A stretch of 64,000 nucleotides of DNA from the NCBI RefSeq assembly GCF_040834005.1, contig NZ_CP162129.1, forward strand, positions 137,501 to 201,500, read 5' to 3'. The translations under genes and the position numbers were made by a program. This stretch comes from Paenibacillus sp. PL2-23 (GTDB lineage Bacteria > Bacillota > Bacilli > Paenibacillales > Paenibacillaceae). Of the stretch, positions 37,134 to 47,859 are shown piece after piece. The notes below the pieces were generated by a model. The model ran no database searches. It saw only the letters and a program-made list of their open reading frames with translations, and had not been told where the DNA came from. Numbering within the stretch: position 1 is the first letter of the stretch; each line of letters starts with the position of its first letter.

Positions 37134-38689
37134 AGCCTGTTGATAAACCTCAACAGGCTTTTCTATTGCATTATTTCTTTATCGATTTACCGCGTTAATA
37201 TAGTGTAATATTATTAACTTACTTAAGGAGTTGTTAGGATGTTACGTTCTAATTCAAACATTCAAAATAGCTACGAATTTGTGTGCCTCGAGGATCTCGT
37301 TCCGCAGAATCACCAACTCCGAAAAATACATAAGCACGTCGACTTCTCCTTCATTCTCGAAAAGGTCAAACCCTATTATTCAGTAGATAATGGACGCCCA
37401 TCTGTCAATTCCATTATGCTCTTTAAAATGATGTTCATTGGTTATTTGTACGGGATCCGCTCTGAGCGCCAACTCGAACAAGAAGTGCAGCTCAACAATG
37501 CCTACCGGTGGTTTGTTGGTCTGGGACTTACGGATCGAGTACCCGACCATAGCACACTAAGCCTGAATCGGAAACGACTCGCGGACAGTAATCTTGTCCA
37601 AGAGATATTTGACCATATTGTCTTCAAAGCAATTGAACTTCGTATGGTGGCAGGCCGCGTCCTAGTTACGGATTCTACGCATCTTAAAGCGAATGCCAAT
37701 AAGCGAAAATTCGTCAAACAAGAAGTTGAGAAGAGTGTAAAAAACTATCTCGACGAGCTGGACGCAGCCGTTGAAGCAGACAGAGCATCGAACGGAAAAA
37801 AGCTCTAAAACCTCGAAAGGTGGTGACGGAAAAGAAGGAAACAAAGATAAGCACAACGGACCCTGAGAGCGGCTATATGGTGCGCGACGGTAAGCCAGAG
37901 GGCTTCTTCTATCTTGATCACCGCACGGTTGACCATAAATACAACATCGTTACGGATGTGCACATCACGCCAGGAAATGTCCATGATTCGACGCCTTATT
38001 TAGATCGCCTTGAACTCCAGGTAAAGAAATTCGGGTTTGAACAGTCGCTTGAAGCCGTTGCTTTGGATGCAGGTTACTTTACAGCTTCGATTTGCAGGAA
38101 ACTTCACAAAAAGAACATTTACGCTGTCATTGGTGGCAGAAGCTTTACCCCTGTAAAAGGATTAATTGCGAAATGGCGCTTTAAATATGATCCGGAACAC
38201 AACGTCTACATCTGTCCGCAGAAGCACGAACTGCCTTATTCCACAACCGACCGGGATGGATACCGCCACTACAAGTCTGACCCAAAGATATGCGCAGCGT
38301 GCCCCATGCTGCATGAATGCACGCGTTCGAAAAAGAAACAGCGAGTGCTCACGCGGCACGTGTGGCAAGACAGCAAGGAATGGGTCAAGCAGAACGGTCG
38401 CAGCCGTTCTGGCAAATATCTTTACCGATTACGATACCAAACTGTTGAGCGAAGTTTCGCGGATGCCAAAGAGCTCCACGGACTTCGCTATTGCCGGTTT
38501 CGGGGACAGAAAAAAGTCCTGGAACAGGCATTGATGACCGCCCTCGTTCAGAACGTAAAGAAGATCGCCAACCACCTAGCCAAGCAGGTAGGGTAAGGCG
38601 ATCTTCTTTGATTTCATATACGAATATTTAAATAAATAACCTTCTCTGTAGAACAAGGCCCCAGAAATCTGGGGCTTTGTCAACAGCCT
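37134..38689 (+). mobile_element. IS1182-family insertion sequence (about 1556 bp)
   Basis: The element is bounded by imperfect terminal inverted repeats AGCCTGTTGATAAA (37134-37147) and TTTGTCAACAGCCT (38676-38689), 12 of 14 matched, and flanked by a 28-bp direct repeat (37106-37133 and 38690-38717) that is exactly a terminator hairpin. The left end contains its own hairpin AGCCTGTTGA/TCAACAGGCT (37134-37159) followed by TTTT. The right end has a terminator-like stem GCCCCAGA/TCTGGGGC. It carries one transposase gene split into two frames. AT content is higher than the neighbours. Confidence 0.85.
37239..38596 (+). pseudogene. IS1182-family transposase, split by a -1 frameshift
   Basis: The first frame (37239-37808, 189 residues) has the family N-terminus LRKIHKHVDFSFI, NSIMLFKMMFIGYLYGIRSERQLEQEVQLNNAYRWFVGL and the first catalytic Asp in VLVTDSTHLKANANK. 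The second frame (to 38596) has STTDPESGYMVRDGKP, the second Asp in VALDAGYF, the CxxC-type CAACPMLHEC and the Glu region QTVERSFADAKELHGLRY. The frames join at A_AAA_AAG (37796-37802); a -1 shift there restores one protein of about 450 residues. It may be a decayed gene or programmed frameshifting; single-frame transposases are usual in this family. Confidence 0.85.
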
Positions 38690-38717
38690 GAGGGCGTTGC
38701 AGAATGGCAACGCCCTC
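38690..38717 (+). repeat. Right copy of the 28-bp hairpin target duplication
   Basis: Identical to 37106-37133: GAGGGCGTTGC, AGAATG, GCAACGCCCTC. It marks the right boundary of the insertion sequence. The following CCTTGTGT is probably the original downstream sequence of the mrp terminator. Confidence 0.85.
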
Positions 38718-38802
38718 CTTGTGTCCAGCGTACTGTGTCTCCGTTAATAAGCAGCTGGAGGTGTTGGTGTGAGCATCTTCGCGCGGTTCGGACGCCACAA
38801 CG

Positions 38803-38987
38803 CTAACGGACAAAAAATGCGCCTAGAGCTCGAATTTGGCGCTTTCCAGCCTGTAACGGTCACATTTGACGCTTAGCCCTTCTAAACGCACCGACTTTCC
38901 CTCAAGTGTCGTTCTAACGTTCGAAAATGTCTGTTACAATTTCGAGCGACCCATTAGAAGGGTGTAAAGTTTTTTTTTGTCCGTTAG
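38803..38987. repeat. Imperfect intergenic inverted repeat (MITE-like)
   Basis: CTAACGGACAAAAAA (38803-38817) recurs inverted as TTTTTTGTCCGTTAG (38973-38987). Between them both halves share further diverged blocks, for example GCTCGAATTT against the reverse complement GCTCGAAATT, and TGTAACGGTCACATTT against TGTAACAGACATTTT. There is no coding potential. It fills much of the 350-base gap 38718-39068. Such TAACGGAC-type intergenic repeats are probably dispersed in this genome, which cannot be tested here. Confidence 0.55.
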
Positions 38988-39049
38988 AAGCCTCAATGGT
39001 ACGGTTGGCATCGTCGAGACGATGGCAAGGGGGAAAATGTTGGTCAAGG

Positions 39050-39067
39050 ACGCCGTCAGGCGTTTTT
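39050..39067 (+). terminator. Small plus-strand terminator before DUF4870 gene
   Basis: Stem ACGCC/GGCGT with loop GTCA followed by TTTTTC. It overlaps the 3' end side of the converging DUF4870 gene; no plus-strand gene ends just before it. Confidence 0.45.
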
Positions 39068-39068
39068 C

Positions 39069-39422
39069 TTAGAAGCTGCTGCCCTGCTTCTCGATCCAGT
39101 CGCCGATGAGGGGGAGCTTGTACATGCGGCCCTGCAGCGCCAATAACATGAGGGCAATCCAGAGCAGGAATGAGAGCGGGCTGAGAATAAGAGCGAACAG
39201 CCAGCCGATGAGCGGCAGGCTTCCCAGGATAAGGCTGGCGACGATCAGCACGACGGAGATGACGATGGACTGCAGGGCGTGGAACTTCACGAAGCGGCTC
39301 TTCTTCTCCAGCATGAGAAACACAATTCCTGTAATAAAGCCGAACAAGTAGCAGAGCAAGCCTGCCACCTTGGGGTCCAATCCCGTGGAGGAGGGATCGG
39401 GGTTGACTTGTATCGGTTGCAT
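39069..39422 (-). CDS. DUF4870 domain membrane protein
   Basis: A 117-residue protein with three or four transmembrane helices and the DUF4870 pattern LDPKVAGLLCYLFGFITGIVFLMLEKKSRFVKFHALQS, WIALMLLALQGRMYKLPLIGDW. Its function is unknown; the family resembles Tic20-like membrane proteins. The ATG of MQPIQVNPDPS is preferred, with AGAGAGG about 12 bases upstream; an ATG 9 codons earlier is possible. Divergent from the LCP gene. Confidence 0.82.
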   Translation of the reverse strand: MQPIQVNPDPSSTGLDPKVAGLLCYLFGFITGIVFLMLEKKSRFVKFHALQSIVISVVLIVASLILGSLPLIGWLFALILSPLSFLLWIALMLLALQGRMYKLPLIGDWIEKQGSSF

Positions 39423-39636
39423 AAGGGCTGCACATCCTCTCTTGGACATCTTCTTGCCAAGATTGTATTCGGCAGCCCAGCGGGATAGACCAATGGCAGG
39501 AATGTAAATGGCGCTGGCAAGCTTTACCAGAGGATCCGTTGTAACGGCTTTGTAACCTGTACGCGGTTCGCTTCGTCTAGAATGGGTAGTGGTACGATAG
39601 AAGACGAATGAAGGCGGATTGGAGAGAACAAAGTCG

Positions 39637-40701
39637 ATGAAAAAAATCAAAAAATCGTATATATTCGGAATGATAGCGCTGGTGCTGCTGACGGCAGCCT
39701 ATATGAACCGCCAAACGCTGGCGATGGCGGGGTTCGATTGGTTCCTGCAAGGCGAGGTGGAGGACAGGCTGGCGGATACGTATAAGCCCGTTGATCGGGA
39801 TGTGAAGACAGTGCCAGTACCGGTGAGCGCTGCTCTGGAGGAGGACCCCTTCTCTGTGCTGCTGATCGGTGTCGATCAGCGCGACAATGAAATCGGGCGA
39901 TCCGACACGCTGATCTACACGGTAGTAAGGCCAAGCGATGGCAGCATGCTGCTCGTGTCGCTTCCAAGGGATCTGTATGTGGAGCTGGCAGGCAAGGGTC
40001 GCGCGGACAAAATCAATCATGCCTTCGCCTTCGGAGGAGCGGGCCTCACGATGGATACGGTGGAGCAGCTGCTGGACGCCCCCGTCGACCACTATGCCTC
40101 CATCAACTTCGAGGGCTTCCGTGAAGCCATTAACGCGATCGGCGGGATTGCGCTGCCCATCGAGGAGGATATCGTCAATGATGATCCCGGACATGAATAT
40201 TTTGTCATCGAGGGCGGGCAGGACCTGTATAACGGCACGGATGCGCTCAATTTCGTCCGCTACCGAGAGGATGCGGGCGGCGATGTAAGCCGAACAGAGC
40301 GACATCAGCAGTTCCTTCATGCTATGATAGAGAAGGCGAAGGGCATGAAGCAGTGGAGCCAAATTCCGGAGCTGATCGACATTATGGGCGACAACTTCAG
40401 CACGGACATGACTCCAGGGAAGCTGATTGACCTGGCCCAGAGGCTGATTCAAGCCGATAACCGTATGATGTACAGTCATACGCTGCTTGGATACGGGCAT
40501 CGCCTGGTTCAAGGCGGGGCGTGGTATTATTTTGCCGATGAAGAGGATCTGGCGAGTGTGCAGACCATGATTCGGAGCTGGCTGGATGCCGATACGACAC
40601 AAGCGAGCTTGCGGCTTCCCCCTAAGTATGAAGAGCTAGAGCTTCAACAGAAAGAGGTACAATCGCTCGCTATGGATGAAACGGCGAACGAAACGGAGTG
40701 A
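39637..40701 (+). CDS. LytR-CpsA-Psr (LCP) family cell wall ligase
   Basis: LCP enzymes transfer wall teichoic acids or other glycopolymers from undecaprenyl carrier to peptidoglycan. The 354-residue protein has an N-terminal membrane anchor (SYIFGMIALVLLTAAYM, 6-22) and the extracellular LCP domain with VLLIGVDQRDNEIGRSDTLIY, SLPRDLYVEL, INHAFAFGG and FVRYREDAGGDVSRTERHQQFL (conserved arginines). Which polymer it attaches is not evident. GGAGAG precedes the ATG. The CBS gene follows after 9 bases. Confidence 0.92.
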   Translation: MKKIKKSYIFGMIALVLLTAAYMNRQTLAMAGFDWFLQGEVEDRLADTYKPVDRDVKTVPVPVSAALEEDPFSVLLIGVDQRDNEIGRSDTLIYTVVRPSDGSMLLVSLPRDLYVELAGKGRADKINHAFAFGGAGLTMDTVEQLLDAPVDHYASINFEGFREAINAIGGIALPIEEDIVNDDPGHEYFVIEGGQDLYNGTDALNFVRYREDAGGDVSRTERHQQFLHAMIEKAKGMKQWSQIPELIDIMGDNFSTDMTPGKLIDLAQRLIQADNRMMYSHTLLGYGHRLVQGGAWYYFADEEDLASVQTMIRSWLDADTTQASLRLPPKYEELELQQKEVQSLAMDETANETE

Positions 40702-40710
40702 ACGATACCA

Positions 40711-41121
40711 ATGAATATTGCTTTTTTCTTGCTGCCCAAGCAGGAGGTCGTGTGCCTCCCGCATGATGCGACGCTTAGGCAGGCGCTGGAGCGGATGGAG
40801 TATCACCGCTATGCCGCTGTTCCGATTCTGAACGACGAGGGCGGCTACGTCGGGACAGTGACGGAGGGTGATCTGCTATGGTTCATGAAGAACCGGGCGG
40901 ACCTGACGTTCGAGAGCGCGAATAAGGTGCGGCTTGCCGATGTGCCGCTGCGCATGAGCAACAAAACCGTCAATATTGACTCCAATATGGACGACCTGAT
41001 CTCCCTGGCCAAAGTGCAGAACTTTGTTCCAGTGGTGGACGACCGCAATCATTTTATCGGCATTGTACGCCGCAGTGAAATTATTGATTATTGCCAGAAG
41101 GGATTGTCTCAACGAATCTAG
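40711..41121 (+). CDS. Tandem CBS domain protein
   Basis: A 136-residue protein composed of two CBS motifs: VVCLPHDATLRQALERMEYHRYAAVPILNDEGGYVGTVTEGDL and VNIDSNMDDLISLAKVQNFVPVVDDRNHFIGIVRRSEII. CBS pairs bind adenine nucleotides or related ligands. Stand-alone CBS proteins include DarB-type c-di-AMP receptors, and gdpP lies 1.1 kb downstream, so a link to nucleotide signalling is possible but unproven. Confidence 0.85.
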   Translation: MNIAFFLLPKQEVVCLPHDATLRQALERMEYHRYAAVPILNDEGGYVGTVTEGDLLWFMKNRADLTFESANKVRLADVPLRMSNKTVNIDSNMDDLISLAKVQNFVPVVDDRNHFIGIVRRSEIIDYCQKGLSQRI

Positions 41122-41224
41122 CTAGATTCGGCGGGACGTCCCTTCCCTGCGTTTCATGAGGGTAATGGGACAGGCTTGCCTTCATTTGGAGAGCGACATT
41201 GCGTGCGGCAGGCTGCTTTTATGC

Positions 41225-41230
41225 TATAAT
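41225..41230 (+). promoter_or_regulatory. Extended -10 promoter of yybS-gdpP-rplI
   Basis: TGCTATAAT gives a TGn extension plus a perfect TATAAT. No good -35 lies at the right distance. It is about 50 bases before yybS. Confidence 0.55.
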
Positions 41231-41278
41231 GGCTAATGAATGCCTATTAATTGACTGATTTCGTAAGAGGTGAACCGA

Positions 41279-42184
41279 TTGAAGACTGGGCCTAGACCCT
41301 TGTTATGGAGCGGGGCGGCGCTGCTGTTGCTGCTCATGCTTGCCGTCCCTGTATTGAATTTGCCTGCGCTGCTGCTTCTGATGGTGCCGTATGCGGTGCT
41401 GTACGCGACGTTGTCGCGAGGCGCCTTCCTGCTGCATCTGCTCCCTGTTTGGTTAATGGCTGGCTTGATCGCCGGTCCGGGTGTGCTTATATTTGGCTTG
41501 TTCTTCCTGCTGCCCGGCATTGCGATGGGACATCTGTACCGCAAAGCAGCACCCGCGTCCAAGGTCATTCGTGTTGTCACGCTGATCATGCTTGCCCAGC
41601 TTATGCTGGAGCTGCTGTTGTTCGAGATGATTCTGGACCTATCGCTGCTGGATGAGATGAGCAGCACGATCCGGGCGACGCTGGAATCGGTAGGCGCGGA
41701 ATATATGGCGGCAGCCGGCTGGAGCGATGAGCAGACGGAATTGCTTATTCAGATGATCATTCATATGATCCCGCTGACCTTCATTGTGATTTCGTTTATG
41801 GTGACGGTGCTCTCGCATTACATTGCCCGCAGGGCTGTGCTGCGCAGCGGCCTCGATGTGCCGGCCTTTCCACAGGCGAAGGACTGGCGCTTGCCGCGCG
41901 TCCTCGTTGTGTATTATTTGATCGCTTACGTCATTGATCTGGTAATGGCGGCAGGGGACGACTCCTTCCTCGCCGTAGCGGTTATGAATTTGGTGCCGCT
42001 CCTCAGCTATGTGTTCGCGATTCAAGCGGTTGGATTCTTTTTCTTCATCGCGCATGAGCGAGGATGGAACAAGGCGGTTCCGATTCTAATCGCCATCCCT
42101 GTGCTGCTGATTCAGCCGCTGAGCTTGATTGGCGTTCTGGATACTGCTTTTCCTATACGGAAATCATTTACCAAATCCAAATAG
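41279..42184 (+). CDS. yybS: YybS family (DUF2232) membrane protein
   Basis: A 301-residue polytopic protein with about eight hydrophobic segments, in the family that precedes gdpP in most Bacillales. Conserved parts include GLIAGPGVLIFGLFFLLPGIAMGHLYRK and NLVPLLSYVFAIQAVGFFFFIAHERGW. The family resembles S-components or MreD-like membrane proteins, but the role is unknown. TTG 41279 follows AAGAGG by 8 bases; the GTG at 41270 is too close. Confidence 0.86.
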   Translation: MKTGPRPLLWSGAALLLLLMLAVPVLNLPALLLLMVPYAVLYATLSRGAFLLHLLPVWLMAGLIAGPGVLIFGLFFLLPGIAMGHLYRKAAPASKVIRVVTLIMLAQLMLELLLFEMILDLSLLDEMSSTIRATLESVGAEYMAAAGWSDEQTELLIQMIIHMIPLTFIVISFMVTVLSHYIARRAVLRSGLDVPAFPQAKDWRLPRVLVVYYLIAYVIDLVMAAGDDSFLAVAVMNLVPLLSYVFAIQAVGFFFFIAHERGWNKAVPILIAIPVLLIQPLSLIGVLDTAFPIRKSFTKSK

Positions 42185-42202
42185 CACAGGAGCGAATGGG
42201 AA

Positions 42203-44164
42203 ATGCCTAAGTTTCTAATTACGAGATGGCACGGAATGCATCACATTGTCGCTCTTGCGGTTATGCTGCTGCTGTCTGCCGGGCTCGCCTGGTACGAATG
42301 GGTAGCCGGCGCAGTGGCTTTGGCGATGACGATTGGCGTGGCCGTCTATACCTTCTTCGCGGAGAAGGCCTTCCGCAAGGATCTGAAGGCTTATCTCGGG
42401 ACGTTGTCCTACCGCGTGAAGAAAGGCGGCAATGATGTTATCAGCGAGCTGCCGTTCGGTATTATTATTTATAATGAAGAACGTATTGTGGAGTGGCACA
42501 ATCCTTATATTGCCCAGCTGATGGAGCGGGAGAATGTGATCGGCACGCCGCTGACGGAGCTGTTCCCTACGCTGCAGCACGCCAAGGACCGGGAGGGCAC
42601 CGTGGAAGCCGCTGTCGGCAATCACATGTATCAGCTGATCTTCCGGCCGAAGGAGCGCATCCTGTATGTGAAGAACATTACCGATTTGTGGCAGCTGGGC
42701 CGCAAATATGAGGATGAGAAGCTGTCGCTGGGCGTGGTTATGATCGACAACCTGGAGGAAGTGACGCAGGGACTCGACGATCATCAGCGCGGGACGATGC
42801 TGTCCAAGGTGACGACGGAAATTACGGAGTGGGCGCAAAAGTACAAAATTTATTTGAAGCGCCTGACCTCTGACCGCTTCCTGCTCATTACCGATCACAA
42901 GACGCTGCGCCAGCTGGAGCAGTCGCGCTTCGTCATTCTGGATGAGGTGCGGGAGATGACGGGCGAGCAGAAAATTCCCGTTACGCTCAGCATCGGCTTC
43001 GCGGCCGGCGCCGAGCATGTGGTCGAGATTGGACAGTGGGCGCATACGAGCCTCGACATCGCGCTTGGCCGCGGCGGCGACCAGGCCGCCGTCAAGGTAG
43101 GCGGCAGACAGTCGTTCTATGGCGGCAAGTCCAACGCGGTAGAGAAGCGGACTCGCGTCAGAGCGCGCGTTGTCGCGCATGCGCTGCGCGATCTGATCCG
43201 CGAGAGCCACAACGTGATGATTATGGGGCATAAGCTGCCGGACATGGACTCTGTTGGCGCAGCGGTTGGCGTCCTGAAGGCGGCTCAGCTATTCGGCAAG
43301 GAAGCCTATATCGTGCTGGAGGGCCTCAATCCTTCTATCGAGAAGATGATGGAGCTGATCCGCGAGGATGAGAAGCTGTCCAAGCGGTTCGTGCATCCTG
43401 ACCAGGCGCTGGCGCTGATGACGCCGCAGACGCTGACGATCGTGGTTGATACGCATAAGGCGTCCATGCTGAAGGAGCCGAAGCTGCTCAGCCACTCCGA
43501 GCGAGTAGTGGTCATCGACCATCATCGCAGGGGCGAGGAGTTCATACCGAACGCGATTCTCGTGTACCTGGAGCCGTACGCTTCTTCGGCCTGCGAGCTG
43601 GTCACGGAGCTGCTGCAATATATTCACGAACGGGTCGGCCTGGATGTGCGCGAGGCAACGGCGCTGCTCGCCGGCATTACGGTTGATACGAAGAGCTTCT
43701 CGCTCCGCACGGGGGCGAGAACGTTCGAAGCGGCGTCGTTCCTGCGACGGAACGGCGCGGACACCATGATCATCCAGCGTATGCTTCAGGAGGACCTGGA
43801 TGAATACGTGAGCAAGGCGGAGATCATTAAGCACGCGCATGTATACTTCGATCATGTGGCAATTGCCGACGCAGAGAGCGGCAAGAGGTATCCTCAGCTG
43901 TTGATTGCGCAATCGGCTGATACGCTGCTGAATATGACGGATATTCTGGCCTCCTTCGTCATCGCGGAGAGACCGGATGGCCTTGTCGGCATCAGCGCGA
44001 GATCGCTCGGCGGAATGAATGTCCAGATCGTGATGGAACGGCTGGGCGGCGGCGGGCATCTGACGAACGCGGCGGCGCAATTCGAGGGTACCGTTGAGGA
44101 AGCCAAGATCAAACTGATGGAAGTGCTGGAACAAATAGAATCGGAAGAGGGGTTGTTCGAATGA
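42203..44164 (+). CDS. gdpP: Cyclic di-AMP phosphodiesterase GdpP
   Basis: GdpP (YybT) hydrolyses c-di-AMP, the signal that controls K+ uptake and wall stress. The 653-residue protein has two N-terminal transmembrane segments (about 10-52), a degenerate PAS domain, a degenerate GGDEF domain, then the DHH domain ([35 protein letters not shown]) and DHHA1 ([32 protein letters not shown]). All DHH metal ligands appear present. It overlaps rplI by 4 bases. Confidence 0.96.
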   Translation: MPKFLITRWHGMHHIVALAVMLLLSAGLAWYEWVAGAVALAMTIGVAVYTFFAEKAFRKDLKAYLGTLSYRVKKGGNDVISELPFGIIIYNEERIVEWHNPYIAQLMERENVIGTPLTELFPTLQHAKDREGTVEAAVGNHMYQLIFRPKERILYVKNITDLWQLGRKYEDEKLSLGVVMIDNLEEVTQGLDDHQRGTMLSKVTTEITEWAQKYKIYLKRLTSDRFLLITDHKTLRQLEQSRFVILDEVREMTGEQKIPVTLSIGFAAGAEHVVEIGQWAHTSLDIALGRGGDQAAVKVGGRQSFYGGKSNAVEKRTRVRARVVAHALRDLIRESHNVMIMGHKLPDMDSVGAAVGVLKAAQLFGKEAYIVLEGLNPSIEKMMELIREDEKLSKRFVHPDQALALMTPQTLTIVVDTHKASMLKEPKLLSHSERVVVIDHHRRGEEFIPNAILVYLEPYASSACELVTELLQYIHERVGLDVREATALLAGITVDTKSFSLRTGARTFEAASFLRRNGADTMIIQRMLQEDLDEYVSKAEIIKHAHVYFDHVAIADAESGKRYPQLLIAQSADTLLNMTDILASFVIAERPDGLVGISARSLGGMNVQIVMERLGGGGHLTNAAAQFEGTVEEAKIKLMEVLEQIESEEGLFE

Positions 44165-44604
44165 AAGTTATCTTCTTGCAAGACGTGAAGGGCCAGGGAA
44201 AGAAGGGCCAAGTAAAGGATCTGTCGGAGGGTTATGTACGCAATTTCCTGCTGCCTAAGGGACTCGCCAAGCTGGCGTCTGACGGCAACCTGAAGACGCT
44301 GGAGGTGCAGAACGCCTCCGAGCTGAAGCGCAAGCAGAAGGAGAAGGAAGACGCTCAGGCGCTGGGCAAGCGTCTTGAGGAGATGACCGTCGTCATCAAA
44401 GCAAAATCCGGCGAAGGCGGCCGTCTGTTCGGCGCCATTACGAGCAAGCAAATCGCCGAGGCGCTCGAAGCGCAGGGCATTAAGATCGACAAACGCAAAA
44501 TCGAGCTGGAGGATCCCATCCGCACACTCGGCGTCACGCAGGTGAGCGTCAAGCTTCACCCTGAAGTAAAAGCCAAGATGAGCGTCCAGACGGCAGAAGA
44601 GTAA
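44161..44604 (+). CDS. rplI: 50S ribosomal protein L9
   Basis: A 147-residue L9 with the N-terminal domain [36 protein letters not shown], the long central helix and the C-terminal RNA-binding domain ([16 protein letters not shown]). ATGA overlap with gdpP. The C-terminus is normal. Confidence 0.98.
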   Translation: MKVIFLQDVKGQGKKGQVKDLSEGYVRNFLLPKGLAKLASDGNLKTLEVQNASELKRKQKEKEDAQALGKRLEEMTVVIKAKSGEGGRLFGAITSKQIAEALEAQGIKIDKRKIELEDPIRTLGVTQVSVKLHPEVKAKMSVQTAEE

Positions 44605-44634
44605 GCGACGAGACGAGCGAGGCAGCGAAGAGAA

Positions 44635-44764
44635 GAGGGTTGTTCCGTAGAAACGAAGTGTTCGCCTTTGCAGCCTCCATTCCAACCGCTTTGCGGGTAA
44701 AGTTGAAAGGAATGGAGCTGGAACAGCGATCGTAGGAATAACCCTCGCTCGCAGCGAGCTTCCG
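44635..44764 (+). promoter_or_regulatory. Large structured leader between rplI and helicase gene
   Basis: The gap 44605-44801 folds into nested stems: outer GAGGGTTGTTCC/GGAATAACCCTC (44635-44646 with 44735-44746, one G-U), inner CTCCATTCC/GGAATGGAG (44675-44683 with 44709-44717), a small apical CCGC/GCGG, then a separate GCTCGC-A-GCGAGC hairpin. No T run follows, so it is not a simple terminator. It may be a regulatory leader or processing site. Confidence 0.45.
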
Positions 44765-44801
44765 CGAAGACATGCAAGCGATACTTAAAAGGAGGCGCAC
44801 G

Positions 44802-46169
44802 ATGAGTACCCATACGGAACTGATGTTCGACCGCGTTCCGCCGCAGAACATGGAGGCGGAGCAAGCGGTCATTGGCGCGATCCTGCTTCAGCCGGAAGCG
44901 TTAATTACGGCGATGGAGCGGGTTCGCAGCGAGGATTTCTACAGCAGCGGACATCAACGTATCTACGAGGCGATGATCGAGCTGGCTGAGGCCAATCAGC
45001 CCGTCGACCTTGTAACCCTGACGGCGCATCTGCAAGACCAGGGCCTGCTGGAGGAAACCGGCGGCGTCAGCTACTTGGCCAAGCTGGCGAATGCCGTTCC
45101 GACGGCGGCCAATGTGGATTATTACGCGCAGATTGTGGAAGAGAAGTCCATGCTGCGCCGCCTCATTCGCACGGCTACTAATATCGTAACGGATGGGTAT
45201 GCTAACTCCGAGGATGTAGGGGTGCTGCTGAGCGACGCGGAGAAAAAGATTCTCGAAATCTCGAATCGCCGCTCCAGCAGCGGCTTCGTCTCGATCCGCG
45301 ACGTGCTGATGGAGGTATTCGAGAAGGTCGAATTCCTCTACTCCAACAAGGGAGGCTCCACTGGCATTCCCTCGGGCTTCGTGGATCTAGACCGCATGAC
45401 GGCTGGCTTCCAGCGAAGCGACCTCATCATCGTCGCTGCCCGTCCCTCCGTCGGCAAGACCGCCTTCGCGCTGAACGTCGCCCAGAACGTAGGCGTTAGG
45501 GCGAAGGAAACGGTAGCGATCTTCTCGCTGGAGATGTCCGCGGCCCAGCTTGTGCAGCGTATCATATGCGCCGAGGCGAATGTCGACGCGACGCGCATGA
45601 GAACCGGTACGCTGGAGGGCGACGACTGGGAGAAGCTTACGATGGCCATCGGCGCCTTGTCGGAGGCTGAGATCTATATCGACGACACGCCGGGCATTAC
45701 CGTCGCGGATATTCGCGCCAAGTGTCGCCGCCTGAAGAAGGAGCGGGGTCTCGGCATGATTCTGATCGACTACCTGCAGCTGATTCAGGGCCGGGGCAAG
45801 GCCGGAGAGAACCGCCAGCAGGAGGTATCCGAGATTTCCCGTACGCTCAAGATGATTGCGAGGGAGCTTGAGGTGCCCGTCATAGCACTGTCCCAGCTCA
45901 GCCGCGGCGTCGAGCAGCGGCAGGACAAGCGTCCCATGATGTCTGACCTTCGGGAATCGGGTTCGATCGAGCAGGATGCCGATATTGTCGCGTTCCTGTA
46001 CCGGGACGATTATTACGACAAGGAATCCGAGAAAAAAAATATTATCGAAATTATTATCGCCAAGCAGCGGAACGGGCCCGTCGGAACGGTCGAGCTCGTC
46101 TTCCTGAAGCAATATAATAAATTCGTCAGCCTGGACCGCACGCATATCGATCCATCACAGGCTTCTTAG
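44802..46169 (+). CDS. dnaB: Replicative DNA helicase (DnaB-type; DnaC in Bacillus)
   Basis: The hexameric fork helicase (455 residues). The N-terminal primase-binding domain (PPQNMEAEQAVIGAILL) is followed by the RecA-like motor with Walker A ARPSVGKTAFALN, MILIDYLQLIQG (Walker B) and the H4-type PVIALSQLSRGVEQRQDKRPMMSDLRESGSIEQDADIV. AAAGGAGG lies 6 bases before the ATG. In Bacillus the gene, named dnaC, has the same neighbours (rplI, purA). Confidence 0.97.
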   Translation: MSTHTELMFDRVPPQNMEAEQAVIGAILLQPEALITAMERVRSEDFYSSGHQRIYEAMIELAEANQPVDLVTLTAHLQDQGLLEETGGVSYLAKLANAVPTAANVDYYAQIVEEKSMLRRLIRTATNIVTDGYANSEDVGVLLSDAEKKILEISNRRSSSGFVSIRDVLMEVFEKVEFLYSNKGGSTGIPSGFVDLDRMTAGFQRSDLIIVAARPSVGKTAFALNVAQNVGVRAKETVAIFSLEMSAAQLVQRIICAEANVDATRMRTGTLEGDDWEKLTMAIGALSEAEIYIDDTPGITVADIRAKCRRLKKERGLGMILIDYLQLIQGRGKAGENRQQEVSEISRTLKMIARELEVPVIALSQLSRGVEQRQDKRPMMSDLRESGSIEQDADIVAFLYRDDYYDKESEKKNIIEIIIAKQRNGPVGTVELVFLKQYNKFVSLDRTHIDPSQAS

Positions 46170-46175
46170 AATTCC

Positions 46176-46214
46176 GAACAATTGCTGGGGGCACCTTGCA
46201 ATTGTTCGTTTTTT
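46176..46214 (+). terminator. Terminator of the helicase gene
   Basis: A perfect 10-bp stem GAACAATTGC/GCAATTGTTC (46176-46185 with 46198-46207) followed by GTTTTTTC. Confidence 0.88.
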
Positions 46215-46217
46215 CGT

Positions 46218-46246
46218 TTGACTTCCGCTGGGGAGACTGCTACACT
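46218..46246 (+). promoter_or_regulatory. Promoter of purA
   Basis: TTGACT (46218-46223), a 17-base spacer and TACACT (46241-46246). It leaves a leader of about 100 nt before purA in which I see no purine riboswitch. Confidence 0.7.
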
Positions 46247-46325
46247 AGTAGTGCTGTCTTCTGGCCATGCGACGCGTTAAAGAACGTGACTGTCGCCGCA
46301 AGACGGTAATTTTCGATGCACATGA

Positions 46326-47639
<1,314 letters not shown>

Positions 47640-47655
47640 TATTCATAAGCTGCAA

Positions 47656-47689
47656 AGAAGCCGTTCCTCCAGGTCGAGGGACGGCTTCT
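47656..47689 (+). terminator. Terminator of purA
   Basis: Stem AGAAGCCGT/ACGGCTTCT (47656-47664 with 47681-47689) with an inner CCTC/GAGG stem. The tail is moderately T-rich (GTCGTTATATTT). Confidence 0.7.
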
Positions 47690-47859
47690 GTCGTTATATT
47701 TCCTGCTAGACTGGGAGTGCCCGCGCTGATGCCTGTAATTATTTTCATCCCCATCCTCATGAATGGAATGCTTGCCACTATCGTTGACCATAATGGTAGA
47801 GAGAAGAGTGGACTGGCGTATAGAGAGGATCGTTATTTCGGGATAGGAGATGGTTCATC

